Source: JANPCX01 sp966211815
Lineage (GTDB): Bacteria; Pseudomonadota; Gammaproteobacteria; Burkholderiales; Burkholderiaceae_C
DNA length: 64,000 bases
NCBI GenBank assembly: GCA_966211815.1
Contig: CBIHOD010000002.1
Span: forward strand, 1-64,000
Reading direction: 5' to 3'
The position numbers were made by a program, and so were the translations under genes. The notes below the pieces were generated by a model. That model was not told where the DNA came from, ran no database searches, and saw only the letters and a list, made by a program, of their open reading frames with translations. Positions 26,826-36,510 of the stretch are shown here, one piece after another. Position 1 is the stretch's first letter, and every line of letters begins with the position of its first letter.

Positions 26826-29210
26826 TCAGCGCGAGAACAAGTCCAGAATGCTCTTGCGCTCGTCTTCCGACGGGGCCTGCGGCGCGGTCTTGTCTTCCAG
26901 GCCGACGCTGCTCACGCCGCGTCCCATGGCGTATTCGCTGTAATACCACTCGCCATTGATGCTGACCACGCCTTCGGGCGCGGTGGGCTGCCAAACCGGA
27001 ACGCCCTTGAGCGCCGTGGTCATGTAGTCGATCCAGATGGGCAGCGACAAGCCTCCCCCGGTTTCCCTGTCACCCAGTTTCCTCGGGTTGTCGTAGCCCA
27101 TCCAGACCACGGCGACCACGTTGTGCTGGTAGCCGGCGAACCAGGCATCCATGGAATCGTTGGTGGTGCCGGTCTTGCCGTAGACATCGGGGCGCTTGAG
27201 CGTCGCCTGCGCGCGCGCCGCGGTGCCGCGCAAGGTGACCTCCTGCAACAGGCTGTTCATCATGAAAGCGTTGCGCGCGTCCAGCGTCCTCATCGATTCA
27301 TCCAGCACGGCGGGGCGCGTCTCGCTGATCAGCCGCCCCTTGGAGTCGGTCACCTTCTCGATCAGGACCGGATCGATCAAGTAGCCGCCGTTCGCGAACA
27401 CCGCATAGGCGGTGGCCATCTGCATCGGCGTGACCGAACCGGCGCCCAGGGCCATCGTGAGGTAGGCGGGATGCTTGGCGGGCTCGAAGCCGAACCGGGT
27501 CAGCCATTGCTGCGCGTAATTCACGCCGACCGACTGGAGGATGCGGATCGACACCATGTTCTTGGATTTGGCCAGGGCGGTGCGCAGCGGCATCGGCCCG
27601 TCGAATTTGCCATCGTAGTTCTTGGGTTCCCAGGGTTGGCTTCCCGTGCTGCCCGAACCGAAGAACAGCGGCGCATCATTGACCACCGTGCTGGGCGTGA
27701 AACCTTTTTCCAGGGCCGACGAATAAATGAACGGCTTGAAGCTCGATCCCGGCTGGCGCCAGGCCTGCGTGACGCGGTTGAATTTATTGCGCGCGTAGTC
27801 GAAACCGCCCACCATGGCCCGCACGGTCCCGGTGTTGGGGTCCAGCGACACGAAGGCACCCTCCACCTCGGGCTGCTGGGTGATGCTCCAGTCACCCTTG
27901 GTCGACTGGATCAGACGGATGACGGCGCCGCGGCGGATCTGGACCTTGGGATTGACCACTTTTTCCGCCAAACCCGAAGCCGCCGGCTTCAAGCCTTCCC
28001 CGGTCACGGTGATCGCCTCGCCCGACTGCAGCACCGCCACGACCTTGCGGGGCGACGCCTCCAGGACGACGGCGGCTTTCAACTCGTCGTTGTCGGGATG
28101 GTCGACCAGGGCTTCGGCGATGCGGGCATCGAGTTCGGACGGCTTGGCGGGCAGTTCCACGTAGTCTTCCGGCCCCCGGTAGACCTGGCGGCGTTCGAAA
28201 TCCATCACGCCCTTGCGCAGGGCACGATAGGCCGCCAATTGCTCGGCCGACTTGACCGTCACATACACATTCAGCCCGCGGCTGTAGGCATCGGCGCCGT
28301 ATTGCGTGAATATCAACTGGCGCGCGGCTTCAGCGACATATTCCGAATGCAAAGGCACTTCGGACTGGCTGCGGAACTTCAGCGGTTGCTTCTTCGCTTC
28401 TTCATGCTGCTGCGCGGTGATGAAGCCGTTCTCCAGCATGCGGTCGATGATGTATTGCTGACGCTGGGCAGCCCGTTTGGGATTGCTGATGGGGTTGTAC
28501 GCCGACGGCGCCTTCGGCAGGCCCGCCAACATGGCGGCCTCGGCCACCGTCAGTTCTTTGAGCGATTTGCCGAAATAGATCTCGGCGGCCGAAGCGAAGC
28601 CATAAGCCCGTTGTCCAAGGAAGATCTGGTTCATGTAGACCTCCAGGATCTGGTCCTTGCTCAGCAAGGCTTCGATTTTCAAGGCCAGGAGAATTTCGTA
28701 GATCTTCCGAGTCAGGGTTTTTTCGCTCGAAAGGTAGAAGTTCCGGGCGACCTGCATCGTGATGGTGGAGGCGCCTTGGCGCGCCACGCCCCCGAACTGG
28801 GAAACCCCGGCGCGGATGATGCCCTTGTAATCCACGCCCCCGTGCGCGTAGAACCGGGCGTCCTCGATGGCCAACACCGCATCGCGAACGACCTTGGGAA
28901 TTTGAGCAATCGGTGTGAAATCCCGCCGTTCTTCGCCGAATTCGCCCAGCAAGACACCATCGGCAGAGAAAATCCTCAGTGGCAACTTCGGCCGGTAGTC
29001 GCTCAACCCGGTGACCTCGGGCAAATTGGGATAGGCCACAGCCAGAGCAATCGCCAAGATCAACAGGACGGAAGCCACCGCCGCGCCCACCAATCCCGCG
29101 ATCCAGCCAAAAATCCGGACCAGCCACCGCATCCAGGGTGAACGGGCGGGTTTCGAAGAAGAGGGCGTTGTGCCGGCTTTTTCTCCGGCCGAGCGTTCAG
29201 GATCGCGCAT
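26826..29210 (-). CDS. mrcA: Penicillin-binding protein 1A (bifunctional transglycosylase/transpeptidase)
   Basis: Class A PBP that polymerises and crosslinks peptidoglycan. The 794-residue protein has a cytoplasmic N-terminus, one transmembrane helix (about 31-53), and a GT51 domain with IEDARFYAHGGVDYKGI and ASTITMQVARNFYLSSEK. An OB-like insertion and the transpeptidase domain follow, with SSFK (near 487-490), SKN in LAKSKNMVS, and KTGTTND (near 676-682). It is transcribed away from pilM, the arrangement found in Pseudomonas and Burkholderiales. Base composition is intermediate and becomes more AT-rich toward its start. Confidence 0.97.
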   Translation of the reverse strand: MRDPERSAGEKAGTTPSSSKPARSPWMRWLVRIFGWIAGLVGAAVASVLLILAIALAVAYPNLPEVTGLSDYRPKLPLRIFSADGVLLGEFGEERRDFTPIAQIPKVVRDAVLAIEDARFYAHGGVDYKGIIRAGVSQFGGVARQGASTITMQVARNFYLSSEKTLTRKIYEILLALKIEALLSKDQILEVYMNQIFLGQRAYGFASAAEIYFGKSLKELTVAEAAMLAGLPKAPSAYNPISNPKRAAQRQQYIIDRMLENGFITAQQHEEAKKQPLKFRSQSEVPLHSEYVAEAARQLIFTQYGADAYSRGLNVYVTVKSAEQLAAYRALRKGVMDFERRQVYRGPEDYVELPAKPSELDARIAEALVDHPDNDELKAAVVLEASPRKVVAVLQSGEAITVTGEGLKPAASGLAEKVVNPKVQIRRGAVIRLIQSTKGDWSITQQPEVEGAFVSLDPNTGTVRAMVGGFDYARNKFNRVTQAWRQPGSSFKPFIYSSALEKGFTPSTVVNDAPLFFGSGSTGSQPWEPKNYDGKFDGPMPLRTALAKSKNMVSIRILQSVGVNYAQQWLTRFGFEPAKHPAYLTMALGAGSVTPMQMATAYAVFANGGYLIDPVLIEKVTDSKGRLISETRPAVLDESMRTLDARNAFMMNSLLQEVTLRGTAARAQATLKRPDVYGKTGTTNDSMDAWFAGYQHNVVAVVWMGYDNPRKLGDRETGGGLSLPIWIDYMTTALKGVPVWQPTAPEGVVSINGEWYYSEYAMGRGVSSVGLEDKTAPQAPSEDERKSILDLFSR

Positions 29211-29232
29211 GAAACTCCAGGTCTGCCGGTCA

Positions 29233-29238
29233 ATTATA
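29233..29238 (-). promoter_or_regulatory. Promoter -10 for mrcA
   Basis: A perfect TATAAT on the minus strand (29238 to 29233) lies 22 bp upstream of the mrcA start. The matching -35 region is weak, so activity may need an activator or an extended element. Confidence 0.4.
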
Positions 29239-29388
29239 GGAAGGTGAACTGCGCATGGAACTCGATGCGTAACAGTTCTGAAACAGTTGGTGATCGAACC
29301 TCAGGGTTGACCCGAAAGTGCCGAAGATCGAGAGCGTTAAGCGTCTGTGTTTCGCAACGAGGCAGCGTCTCGTAACTGGGATTTGTCT

Positions 29389-29417
29389 TTGTTGGACAAC
29401 AACTTTACTGCTAGCAT
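29389..29417 (+). promoter_or_regulatory. Possible extended -10 promoter for pilM operon
   Basis: TTGTTG (29389-29394), a 17-bp spacer, and TAGCAT (29412-29417) preceded by TGC give an extended -10 type promoter about 58 bp upstream of the pilM GTG. No sigma-54 GG-N10-GC pattern was found here, so PilR is unlikely to act directly on this operon. Confidence 0.3.
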
Positions 29418-29475
29418 TCAAGTGAACTATTAACAAGTGAGCGCCGAAGTTCGGTGCATCGGGGGAGATGGTGTC

Positions 29476-30555
29476 GTGAGCTTGCTGGACACATTGCTAG
29501 GCCGGAAACACCCGCCAATGATTGGCTTGGACATCAGCTCGTCCAGCGTCAAACTTGTTGAGTTAAGCCAAACCGCTTCAGGCGAATACGTTTTGGAACG
29601 GTTCGCCTCCGAAACTTTCGAAAAAGGCTGGATCACTGACGGCCAGATCGAAAAGTTCGATGAAGTCGCCGAGGCGGTGAAGCGAGTGGTGTCGAAAAGC
29701 GGCACAAGGACCAAGCATGTGGTGCTGGCCATGCCGCAATCTGCCGTCATCACCAAAAAGATCATGCTGCCTGCAGGGCTTCGGGAAGAAGAACTGGAAA
29801 TGCAGGTGGAGTCAGAAGCCAACCAATACATTCCATTCTCTCTTGATGAAGTGAGCTTGGACTTCTGCGTCATCGGTCCCAGCCCCACATCGGTGGGGGA
29901 TGTGGAAGTGCTGATTGCCGCGTCGCGCAAAGACCGCGTTCAGGATCGTCAAGGCCTGGCTGAGGCGGCCGGTCTCAAACCTGTCGTGCTGGATATTGAA
30001 TCGCATGCTTCCCGCCTGGCGATGGGGCGTGTCATTTCAGCTTTGCCCAATGAAGGCAAAGATGCCCTGGTAGCGCTTTTCGAGATAGGTGCCGATACAA
30101 CCAGCCTGAAAGTTCTGCGCGACGACGAAATGCTCTATGACCGCGATCAAGCCTTCGGCGGTGCGCAACTGACCCAGTTGATTTCCCGTCAATACGGTTT
30201 TTCTTTTGAAGAGGCCGAACAGAAAAAACTCGCGTCCGATCTGCCGGAAGATTACGAAACCACCATTCTCGCGCCATTTGTCGATAGTTTGTCCCAAGAA
30301 ATTGGCCGCGCGCTTCAATACTTCTTTACCAGTACCCCACACCACAAGGTTCATTATGTGATGCTGGCGGGGGGGACGGCAGCTTTGCCCGGCCTTAAAG
30401 ACCGCGTCACTGAATTGACTGGATTCGCTTCGATGGTGGTCAATCCATTTGACAACATGCAACTTGGGTCAGCGGTTCGAGAAAGCAAGCTGCGTCGAGA
30501 GGCTCCGACTTACCTGACGGCTTGCGGCTTGGCGATGCGGAGGTTCTTGCAGTGA
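29476..30555 (+). CDS. pilM: Type IV pilus assembly protein PilM
   Basis: Actin-like cytoplasmic ATPase-fold protein of the pilus alignment subcomplex; it binds the N-terminal tail of PilN. The 359 residues show the start PPMIGLDISSSSVKLVEL (phosphate-1 motif), IGADTTSLKVLRD and LAGGTAALPGLKDRV. I chose the GTG at 29476 because GGGGGAGATG precedes it and it matches the family N-terminus; a GTG at 29437 would add 13 unusual residues. The stop overlaps the pilN start (GTGA). The gene opens a run of AT-richer genes. Confidence 0.95.
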   Translation: MSLLDTLLGRKHPPMIGLDISSSSVKLVELSQTASGEYVLERFASETFEKGWITDGQIEKFDEVAEAVKRVVSKSGTRTKHVVLAMPQSAVITKKIMLPAGLREEELEMQVESEANQYIPFSLDEVSLDFCVIGPSPTSVGDVEVLIAASRKDRVQDRQGLAEAAGLKPVVLDIESHASRLAMGRVISALPNEGKDALVALFEIGADTTSLKVLRDDEMLYDRDQAFGGAQLTQLISRQYGFSFEEAEQKKLASDLPEDYETTILAPFVDSLSQEIGRALQYFFTSTPHHKVHYVMLAGGTAALPGLKDRVTELTGFASMVVNPFDNMQLGSAVRESKLRREAPTYLTACGLAMRRFLQ

Positions 30556-31187
30556 TTCTCATCAACCTACTTCCCCATCGAGAAGAGCGGCGAAAGCGCC
30601 GCGAAAAGGCTTTTGTCGCCGGCATGGTCGTTGCTGCAGCGCTAGGGTTGGCAATAGTAGGAATTTGGTATTTCCTGTTGCAGCAAATGATTATGGGGCA
30701 ACAGCAAAGAAATGCATTTCTGACTGCTGAAATAGAAAAGCTGGAAATTCAGATCAAAGATATTGCGTCACTCAAGGGTGATATTGAGTCCCTCAAAGCA
30801 CGTCAAAAAGCCGTTGAAGATCTGCAGATTGATCGGAATGTGCCGGTTTATGTTTTGAACGAATTGGTTCGCCAAACGCCCGAAGGTATTTATTTCACTT
30901 CAGTGAAACAAGAGGGCCAAGTCTTGACTGTGAGCGGTATCGCGCAAACAAACGAGCGCGTCTCGGAGTTGCTACGAAATACCAGCAACAATTCTCAGTG
31001 GTTAACAAAGCCTGAATTGGTGGAAGTCAAAGTTGCCGGCGTTCAAGCTGCGAACCGGGATCAACGGCGACTTTTCGATTTTTCGATGAAAGTCACCGTC
31101 AAGCGTCCTCAAGCTGCTGATCAGAACGCTGCTGCGATACCGGCTGCTTCGCCAACTCGGACGCCCAATCCGGGCAGCAAGGTTTGA
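30552..31187 (+). CDS. pilN: Type IV pilus assembly protein PilN
   Basis: Inner-membrane protein that links PilM to PilO. The 211-residue protein begins with the invariant PilM-binding tail (ILINLLPHREERRKRREK), followed by one transmembrane helix (about 24-45), a coiled coil (about 50-90) and a periplasmic ferredoxin-like domain (LNELVRQTPEGIYFTSVKQEG). The GTG start overlaps the pilM stop. By my count bases 30661-30720 inside this gene contain only 23 G/C of 60, against about two-thirds elsewhere in the window. Confidence 0.95.
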   Translation: MILINLLPHREERRKRREKAFVAGMVVAAALGLAIVGIWYFLLQQMIMGQQQRNAFLTAEIEKLEIQIKDIASLKGDIESLKARQKAVEDLQIDRNVPVYVLNELVRQTPEGIYFTSVKQEGQVLTVSGIAQTNERVSELLRNTSNNSQWLTKPELVEVKVAGVQAANRDQRRLFDFSMKVTVKRPQAADQNAAAIPAASPTRTPNPGSKV

Positions 31188-31192
31188 GAATC

Positions 31193-31882
31193 ATGGCGAA
31201 CAGTAAATCTTTCAATATCGATCTCAATTCGGTTTTTGAGGGGGCAGCCTCTCAATTCCGCGGTTTAAACCCCAAAGAGCCTGGGCAATGGCCCATCATG
31301 CCCAAAGTGGCGATGTGGTTGGCTCTGGCGACCATGTTGGTTGTGCTGGGCTGGTTTTTTATCCTCTCCGCGACGCATGATGAATTGGAGGCTGAGCGGG
31401 AGAGAGAACCGACATTGAAGCAGGATTACCGCAATAAATTGGCTCAAGCAGTCAATTTGGGCGAGCTGCGAAAACAAAAATTGCAGGTTGAGGAATATGT
31501 GACTCAACTTGAAAAGCAGCTGCCCGGTAAGGCCGAAATGGATGCGCTGCTCTCGGACATCAACCAAGCTGGGCTGGGGCGTGGGCTTCAGTTTGAGTTT
31601 TTTCGACCAGGGCAGTTTGTAGTCAAGGATTACTATGTCGAGTTGCCGATCTCGATCAAGGTTTCCGGACGTTATCACGATATCGGCGCATTTGCTGCTG
31701 ACGTGGCAAATCTATCGCGCATCGTGACATTGCATAACCTGCATATTACTTCTGGGTCAAAGGATCCCAATTCCCCTCTTTCCATGGAGGCGACCGCGCG
31801 GACTTACCGATATTTGGATCCAGCGGAATTGCAGCAGGTTCGCAATAACGCAGCAAAAACAAACGCAGGAGCGAGAAAATGA
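31193..31882 (+). CDS. pilO: Type IV pilus assembly protein PilO
   Basis: Inner-membrane partner of PilN; the PilN-PilO dimer spans the periplasm to PilP and PilQ. The 229-residue protein has a transmembrane helix near residues 40-62 (VAMWLALATMLVVLGWFFIL), a coiled coil (about 70-115) and a periplasmic domain (VKDYYVELPISIKVSGRYHDIGAFAADVANLSRIV). The ATG at 31193 is preferred; a TTG at 31184 overlapping the pilN stop is possible. Its stop overlaps the pilP start (ATGA). Confidence 0.95.
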   Translation: MANSKSFNIDLNSVFEGAASQFRGLNPKEPGQWPIMPKVAMWLALATMLVVLGWFFILSATHDELEAEREREPTLKQDYRNKLAQAVNLGELRKQKLQVEEYVTQLEKQLPGKAEMDALLSDINQAGLGRGLQFEFFRPGQFVVKDYYVELPISIKVSGRYHDIGAFAADVANLSRIVTLHNLHITSGSKDPNSPLSMEATARTYRYLDPAELQQVRNNAAKTNAGARK

Positions 31883-32427
31883 GAAATCATTGGTCTCGAC
31901 TGGTCTTGTCGGTGTCAATATGTTCTATGTCTGCTGTTTTTCTTTCCGCATGCACGGGCGCGGAGGATGAATTGCAGGAATGGATGGATCAGCAGCGTAA
32001 AGAAGTAAAGCCAAATATTACCCCGCTTTCGCCGCCAAAAAAGTTCAACCCAGAACCTTATTCTTCCTTCGATGCTGTGGAACCGTTCAGTACGCAAAAA
32101 CTGACGGTTGCATTGAAGCAAGAAACGCGTCAGCCTAACTCATTGTTGGCGTCTGAGATTAACCGACGGAAAGAGCCTCTGGAAGCTTATCCTTTGGACA
32201 GTATGAGTATGGTTGGCAGTGTCATGAAGCAGGCGCGCCCGACCGCACTTTTAAGGGTGGATAAGCTGCTGTACCAAGTTAAATTGGGTGATTACCTGGG
32301 GCAGAATTACGGCAAGATCATCAAAATTAGTGAAAACGATATTGTTTTGCGAGAAATCGTTCAGGATGCAGCGGGTGAATGGATAGAAAGAAACACCACC
32401 CTAGAGCTCCAGGAGAAGGCGAAATGA
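31879..32427 (+). CDS. pilP: Type IV pilus assembly lipoprotein PilP
   Basis: Inner-membrane lipoprotein that bridges PilNO and the secretin PilQ. The 182 residues contain a signal peptide ending in FLSAC (lipid-bearing Cys25), an extended Pro-rich linker (about 45-85) and a C-terminal beta domain (LLRVDKLLYQVKLGDYLGQNYGKI). It overlaps pilO by 4 bp at its start and pilQ by 4 bp at its end. Confidence 0.95.
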   Translation: MRNHWSRLVLSVSICSMSAVFLSACTGAEDELQEWMDQQRKEVKPNITPLSPPKKFNPEPYSSFDAVEPFSTQKLTVALKQETRQPNSLLASEINRRKEPLEAYPLDSMSMVGSVMKQARPTALLRVDKLLYQVKLGDYLGQNYGKIIKISENDIVLREIVQDAAGEWIERNTTLELQEKAK

Positions 32428-34595
32428 AGAAAATGGGGAACAACATGGCAGCAAAATGGCGGGCTAGAGCAATTGCGCTCGCAACCTTCTTTGGTGTTTC
32501 GATTTCTGCATTCGCACAAAATGCAATTCAGTCTGTTAACAGCAGTCAACAGGCCGGCGCGGATGTCGTTCGTATTGAACTTTCCCAAGCCTTAACTGAA
32601 TTGCCTAAAGGATTTTCGGTCCAAGCTCCACCGCGTGTTGCCGTCGACCTGCCAGGTGTTTCCAACGCAATTGGAAAGCCTGTGATTGAAGTCAATCAAG
32701 GCAATGTTCGATCGGTGAATATTGCCCAGTCTGGCGATCGTACCCGGTTGGTTTTAAATCTCAAACAATCTGCAAATTACCGCGCAGAACTTCAAGGCAA
32801 GGTGTTGATGCTGATTGTGGAAACAACGGGCTCGACCGTTGCCGCTCCTGCCTCACCATCACAACCTGAAGCTGTCCGGTTTGCAGAAAATCTGAACCGC
32901 ACCCAGTTACCGCTGCAGGGCATCGATTTTCGGCGTGGTCCCGACGGCTCAGGCCGCGTTGTCGTTGACTTGCCAAATAATCAAGTTGGCGTAGATATTC
33001 GGCAACAAGGCCAAGGGTTGGTCGTTGAATTTTTGAAGTCTAGCTTGCCGGACAGCTTGCGCCGGCGGCTCGACGTTACTGATTTTGGTACGCCTGTTCA
33101 GACCATTTCGACCACGCAAAGTGGTGATCGGGTGCGCATGCTGGTGGAGCCCAGAGGTAATTGGGAACACAGCGCCTACCAAACCGACAATCAATTTGTG
33201 CTGGAAGTTCGCGCACAAGTTGTTGATCCTAACAAGCTGGTTCAAGGGCCTGGTTTTTCTGGAGAAAAATTATCTTTGAATTTCCAGAATATTGAGGTGC
33301 GTGCACTTCTGCAGGTGATTGCGGACTTCACGAACTTCAACGTGGTCACGAGCGACACAGTCACTGGCAATGTGACGCTCCGCTTGAAAGATGTTCCTTG
33401 GGACCAAGCGCTGGAAATCATTCTTCAATCGAAGTCCCTGGGGCTGCGTAAATCTGGTAATGTGATTTTGATTGCGCCAAAGGATGAATTGGCTGCTAAA
33501 GAGAAAGCCGATTTGGAATCAAAGGCTCAAATTACACAACTTGAGCCGGTGCGTACTCAATCATTCCAGTTGAACTATGCAAAGGCTGAGCCGGTTGCAA
33601 AAGGATTGACTGGCCAAAACGGCGGTGGCGATAACAATTCAAAGATTATTTCGCCTCGCGGCAGTGTGGTTTATGAAACTCGAACGAATCAGCTTTTTGT
33701 GACGGACATCCCGTCTAAGCTGGAAGAAATTCAAGCACTCATTGCGAAAATAGATATCCCGGTTCGCCAGGTCTTAATCGAAGCTCGGGTGATCGAGGCA
33801 GAGGATACCTTTGGCCGCTCACTGGGTGTGCGACTCGGTGTTGCCGATTTGCGTGGCGTGCGAGGTGGTCTGCCCGGATACAGCGTGGGTGGCGACAACC
33901 GCATCACCATCGGCGGAAATATGAACGCGATTGGCGCCCAGACGGTGCAAACGACAGCGAGCACCGTGCCTTTCAACGACACGCAATTCGTCAGTTTGCC
34001 AGCAAGCAAGCCCGGTAGCGCGTCGGCCGGTAGTGCAGTTTCTACCTTTGCCCTTTCTTTGTTCGGCGCAAACTCCAACCGTTTCTTGAATCTGGAAATC
34101 TCTGCCCTGGAGGCTGACGGCCGAGGCAAAGTGGTATCGAGCCCTCGAATCATCACCGCGGACCAAGTCAAGGCTTACATCAAGCAGGGTCAGAAGGTTC
34201 CATTCCAGACGGCTACTTCCAGTGGCGCAACGGCGGCAACATTCATTGAAGCGGTACTGAAGCTTGAAGTAACGCCTCAGATCACGCCTGAAGGCAATGT
34301 GATTCTCGATGTCGAAGTCACTAAAGACAGCATTGCCGCCGCTGCAACCTCTTTAGGCGGTGCGGTGAATACGAAAGCCATCAAGACCCAGGTTCTTGTC
34401 GAGAATGGCGGAACGGTGGTTATTGGCGGTATTTACGAACAGAATGACCGTGAGAGCACGACAAAGGTGCCGTTTTTGGGAGATCTGCCATACCTCGGCA
34501 ATCTGTTCAAATCAAAAGATAGAGTGCGGGATAGAACTGAATTGTTGATTTTCCTGACACCCAAGATTATTAGTGAGCGTGAATCATCTCGGTGA
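32424..34595 (+). CDS. pilQ: Type IV pilus secretin PilQ
   Basis: Outer-membrane secretin through which the pilus exits. The 723-residue protein has a signal peptide (RARAIALATFFGVSISAFA), two peptidoglycan-binding AMIN domains (about 30-125 and 150-250), the N0/N1 domains (LNFQNIEVRALLQVIADFTNFNVV), and the secretin core with VEVTPQITPEGNVILDVEV and the terminal VPFLGDLPYLGNLFKS. The ATG overlaps the pilP stop and has AGGAGAAGG upstream. aroK-aroB, usual after pilQ in proteobacteria, are not present. Confidence 0.96.
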   Translation: MKKMGNNMAAKWRARAIALATFFGVSISAFAQNAIQSVNSSQQAGADVVRIELSQALTELPKGFSVQAPPRVAVDLPGVSNAIGKPVIEVNQGNVRSVNIAQSGDRTRLVLNLKQSANYRAELQGKVLMLIVETTGSTVAAPASPSQPEAVRFAENLNRTQLPLQGIDFRRGPDGSGRVVVDLPNNQVGVDIRQQGQGLVVEFLKSSLPDSLRRRLDVTDFGTPVQTISTTQSGDRVRMLVEPRGNWEHSAYQTDNQFVLEVRAQVVDPNKLVQGPGFSGEKLSLNFQNIEVRALLQVIADFTNFNVVTSDTVTGNVTLRLKDVPWDQALEIILQSKSLGLRKSGNVILIAPKDELAAKEKADLESKAQITQLEPVRTQSFQLNYAKAEPVAKGLTGQNGGGDNNSKIISPRGSVVYETRTNQLFVTDIPSKLEEIQALIAKIDIPVRQVLIEARVIEAEDTFGRSLGVRLGVADLRGVRGGLPGYSVGGDNRITIGGNMNAIGAQTVQTTASTVPFNDTQFVSLPASKPGSASAGSAVSTFALSLFGANSNRFLNLEISALEADGRGKVVSSPRIITADQVKAYIKQGQKVPFQTATSSGATAATFIEAVLKLEVTPQITPEGNVILDVEVTKDSIAAAATSLGGAVNTKAIKTQVLVENGGTVVIGGIYEQNDRESTTKVPFLGDLPYLGNLFKSKDRVRDRTELLIFLTPKIISERESSR

Positions 34596-34659
34596 ATAAA
34601 GCTGCTCTGAATGCCATGCATGATGGCGATATCGAATAAATTGATCGGACAGGTTAAAA

Positions 34660-36438
34660 ATGAAATCTACGACTTGGTTCACCAGTGCAGTTCTTGCTTT
34701 GAGCCTTGCTGTCACGGGCTGTGGCGGTGGTGGCGGTAGCGCAGGCACATCGCCGTTCAATCCCAATCCTGGAGGAACGCCGACTGCTGCGGACCTGGAT
34801 TTGTCTACCAGCGCCGTGCAGCTCTCTAATACATCCACTTCCAAGGTGACTCTGACGGTCACGGCACTGGATAGCAGCAAACGCGCGTTGAAGGACATCA
34901 ACGTGGTTGTCGGAGTGGCGCCTGGTAGTGATGCTGTGGTGACACAAACGTCGACAAAGACGGATGATCAAGGTCGTGTAACCGCTGAGATCACCGTTGG
35001 AGCGAATAAAGCCAATCGCAGTGTGACGATTGAGGCTGTTTCTGGCGGATTGAAGAAAACCACCGTTGTTCAAGTGGTCGGTGCAGTGATCACGAGCACC
35101 CTGTCCGCACCGGTTGTTTCTCCCGGCGGGACGGCAACGGTTCGTTATCGAGTCGTTGATCAAGCAACCAACGCGATGCAGAACCAAAGCGTGCAGGTTT
35201 CCGCGCCGGGATTTGATCCGGCTCAGACTACCGGTACGACTGACGTCAATGGTGAGTACGTCTATTCATTCAAGGCACCGTCCACGACAGGGCAATATGC
35301 AATCGCTACCACGATTGCGGGCGCGCGGAACGAAGTCATTATTTCTGTTCAGCCTGCAAGTTCGGTTCCTGAAGTTCCTGCCGAAGTCAGTATTGTCTCG
35401 GCCAATGTGACTGCAAATCCCAGCGTGATTTCAGTGAATACAACCGGGAGTCAGAACCGTACGGAAATCCGAGCCGTTTTCTTGGGTGCCAACAATGCAC
35501 CTATTCGGAATGTTCGCGTTCGTTTCGATCTCAACGGCGACTCCAATTCGATCGGTGGTTCCTTTACCAATCAGAATGCTGTCATTTATTCAGACGGCAA
35601 TGGGATCGCCACGACGGCTTACATTCCCGGTGCACGGCCTAGCCCGACGGATGGGGTGACCATTCGCGCCTGCTATGGCAAGAACGATGCCGCTTTGGCC
35701 AACGGTGCTTGCCCGCTTGCTGTCTTCACCACGCTGACGGTTGTCAACGACCCATTAGGCGTGACGATCGGTACGGATAATCTGATTGAGTCCGGCGAAA
35801 AACTGACTTATATCCGCAGATATGTTGTGCAAGTTGTTGATTCGGCCGGTAATCCGAAGCGGGATGTCAACTTGTCAGTGTTCGTTGATTTGCCTTGGTA
35901 TTACAAAGGTGAATATTACGCGGGCTCAGATTCTTGGGTAAAGCAGACACGTGCCATTTGCGTCAGTGAAGATGCGAACCGTAACGGAAGTTTGGGTTCT
36001 ACCGAAGACATTAATGGCAACGGCAAGTTGGATCCGCGTACCTCCGATGTGCAGGTGCAGCTGGTGGATACCAAGACCGATGCCAATGGTTTGGCAGTAC
36101 TGAAAATTGAATACCCGAGAAACTATGGTAGCTGGGTGGCGGCTCAAATTACGGTGGCTGCCTCTGGAGTCCTCGGTACAGAAGGTCGAGCCACATATCT
36201 TGAAGATCCGGTTCGTGTCCCCACTCCGGTAGTTCAGGACGTTGATAACGAGCCGCCTTTCAGGCTCAGCCCTTATGGCCTATATGGCAAAACCAGTTTG
36301 TTTGGTGGCGTAGAGGGTTGTGCGCTGAATCCTGCCCAAGAAAATGCAATAAGGGTTCTTGACACGACCATCGGAGCAGATTCCGCAACAGGTAGCGCTG
36401 ATAAGACGCTGGGTCAACGCGATGCGAATGGTCTTTAA
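34660..36438 (+). CDS. Large Ig-like (Big_1/invasin-type) repeat lipoprotein
   Basis: A 592-residue secreted lipoprotein. The signal peptide ends in the lipobox LAVTGC (Cys near 21), followed by a GGGGG linker. Several Ig-like beta domains follow: about 45-135 (LDLSTSAVQLSNTSTSKVTL ... TDDQGRVTAEITV), 140-230 (VVSPGGTATVRYRVVD ... TTDVNGEYVYSF), and 245-360 (IRAVFLGANNAPIRNVRVRF). A C-terminal part (375-520) again has TDANGLAVLKIEY. The D-x-x-G-x motifs are typical of Big_1 bacterial Ig domains. It begins 64 bp after pilQ in the same orientation and shares the low GC of the pil genes. A surface or pilus-related adhesive role is inferred only. Confidence 0.8.
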   Translation: MKSTTWFTSAVLALSLAVTGCGGGGGSAGTSPFNPNPGGTPTAADLDLSTSAVQLSNTSTSKVTLTVTALDSSKRALKDINVVVGVAPGSDAVVTQTSTKTDDQGRVTAEITVGANKANRSVTIEAVSGGLKKTTVVQVVGAVITSTLSAPVVSPGGTATVRYRVVDQATNAMQNQSVQVSAPGFDPAQTTGTTDVNGEYVYSFKAPSTTGQYAIATTIAGARNEVIISVQPASSVPEVPAEVSIVSANVTANPSVISVNTTGSQNRTEIRAVFLGANNAPIRNVRVRFDLNGDSNSIGGSFTNQNAVIYSDGNGIATTAYIPGARPSPTDGVTIRACYGKNDAALANGACPLAVFTTLTVVNDPLGVTIGTDNLIESGEKLTYIRRYVVQVVDSAGNPKRDVNLSVFVDLPWYYKGEYYAGSDSWVKQTRAICVSEDANRNGSLGSTEDINGNGKLDPRTSDVQVQLVDTKTDANGLAVLKIEYPRNYGSWVAAQITVAASGVLGTEGRATYLEDPVRVPTPVVQDVDNEPPFRLSPYGLYGKTSLFGGVEGCALNPAQENAIRVLDTTIGADSATGSADKTLGQRDANGL

Positions 36439-36461
36439 TCGGTAACCCTCTGTAAAAGGCA

Positions 36462-36491
36462 TTGAGTAAGGCTTGACTTAGACGATATACA
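36462..36491 (+). promoter_or_regulatory. Possible promoter for the small gene at 36511
   Basis: TTGAGT (36462-36467), an 18-bp spacer and TATACA (36486-36491) lie about 20 bp upstream of the next start codon. It is a moderate match. Confidence 0.3.
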
Positions 36492-36510
36492 TGCATGCTC
36501 AACTTCAGCC

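Noticed and set aside
29389..29475. Sigma-54 promoter for pilM, as PilR is encoded nearby.
   Set aside because: No GG-N10-GC arrangement was found upstream of pilM.
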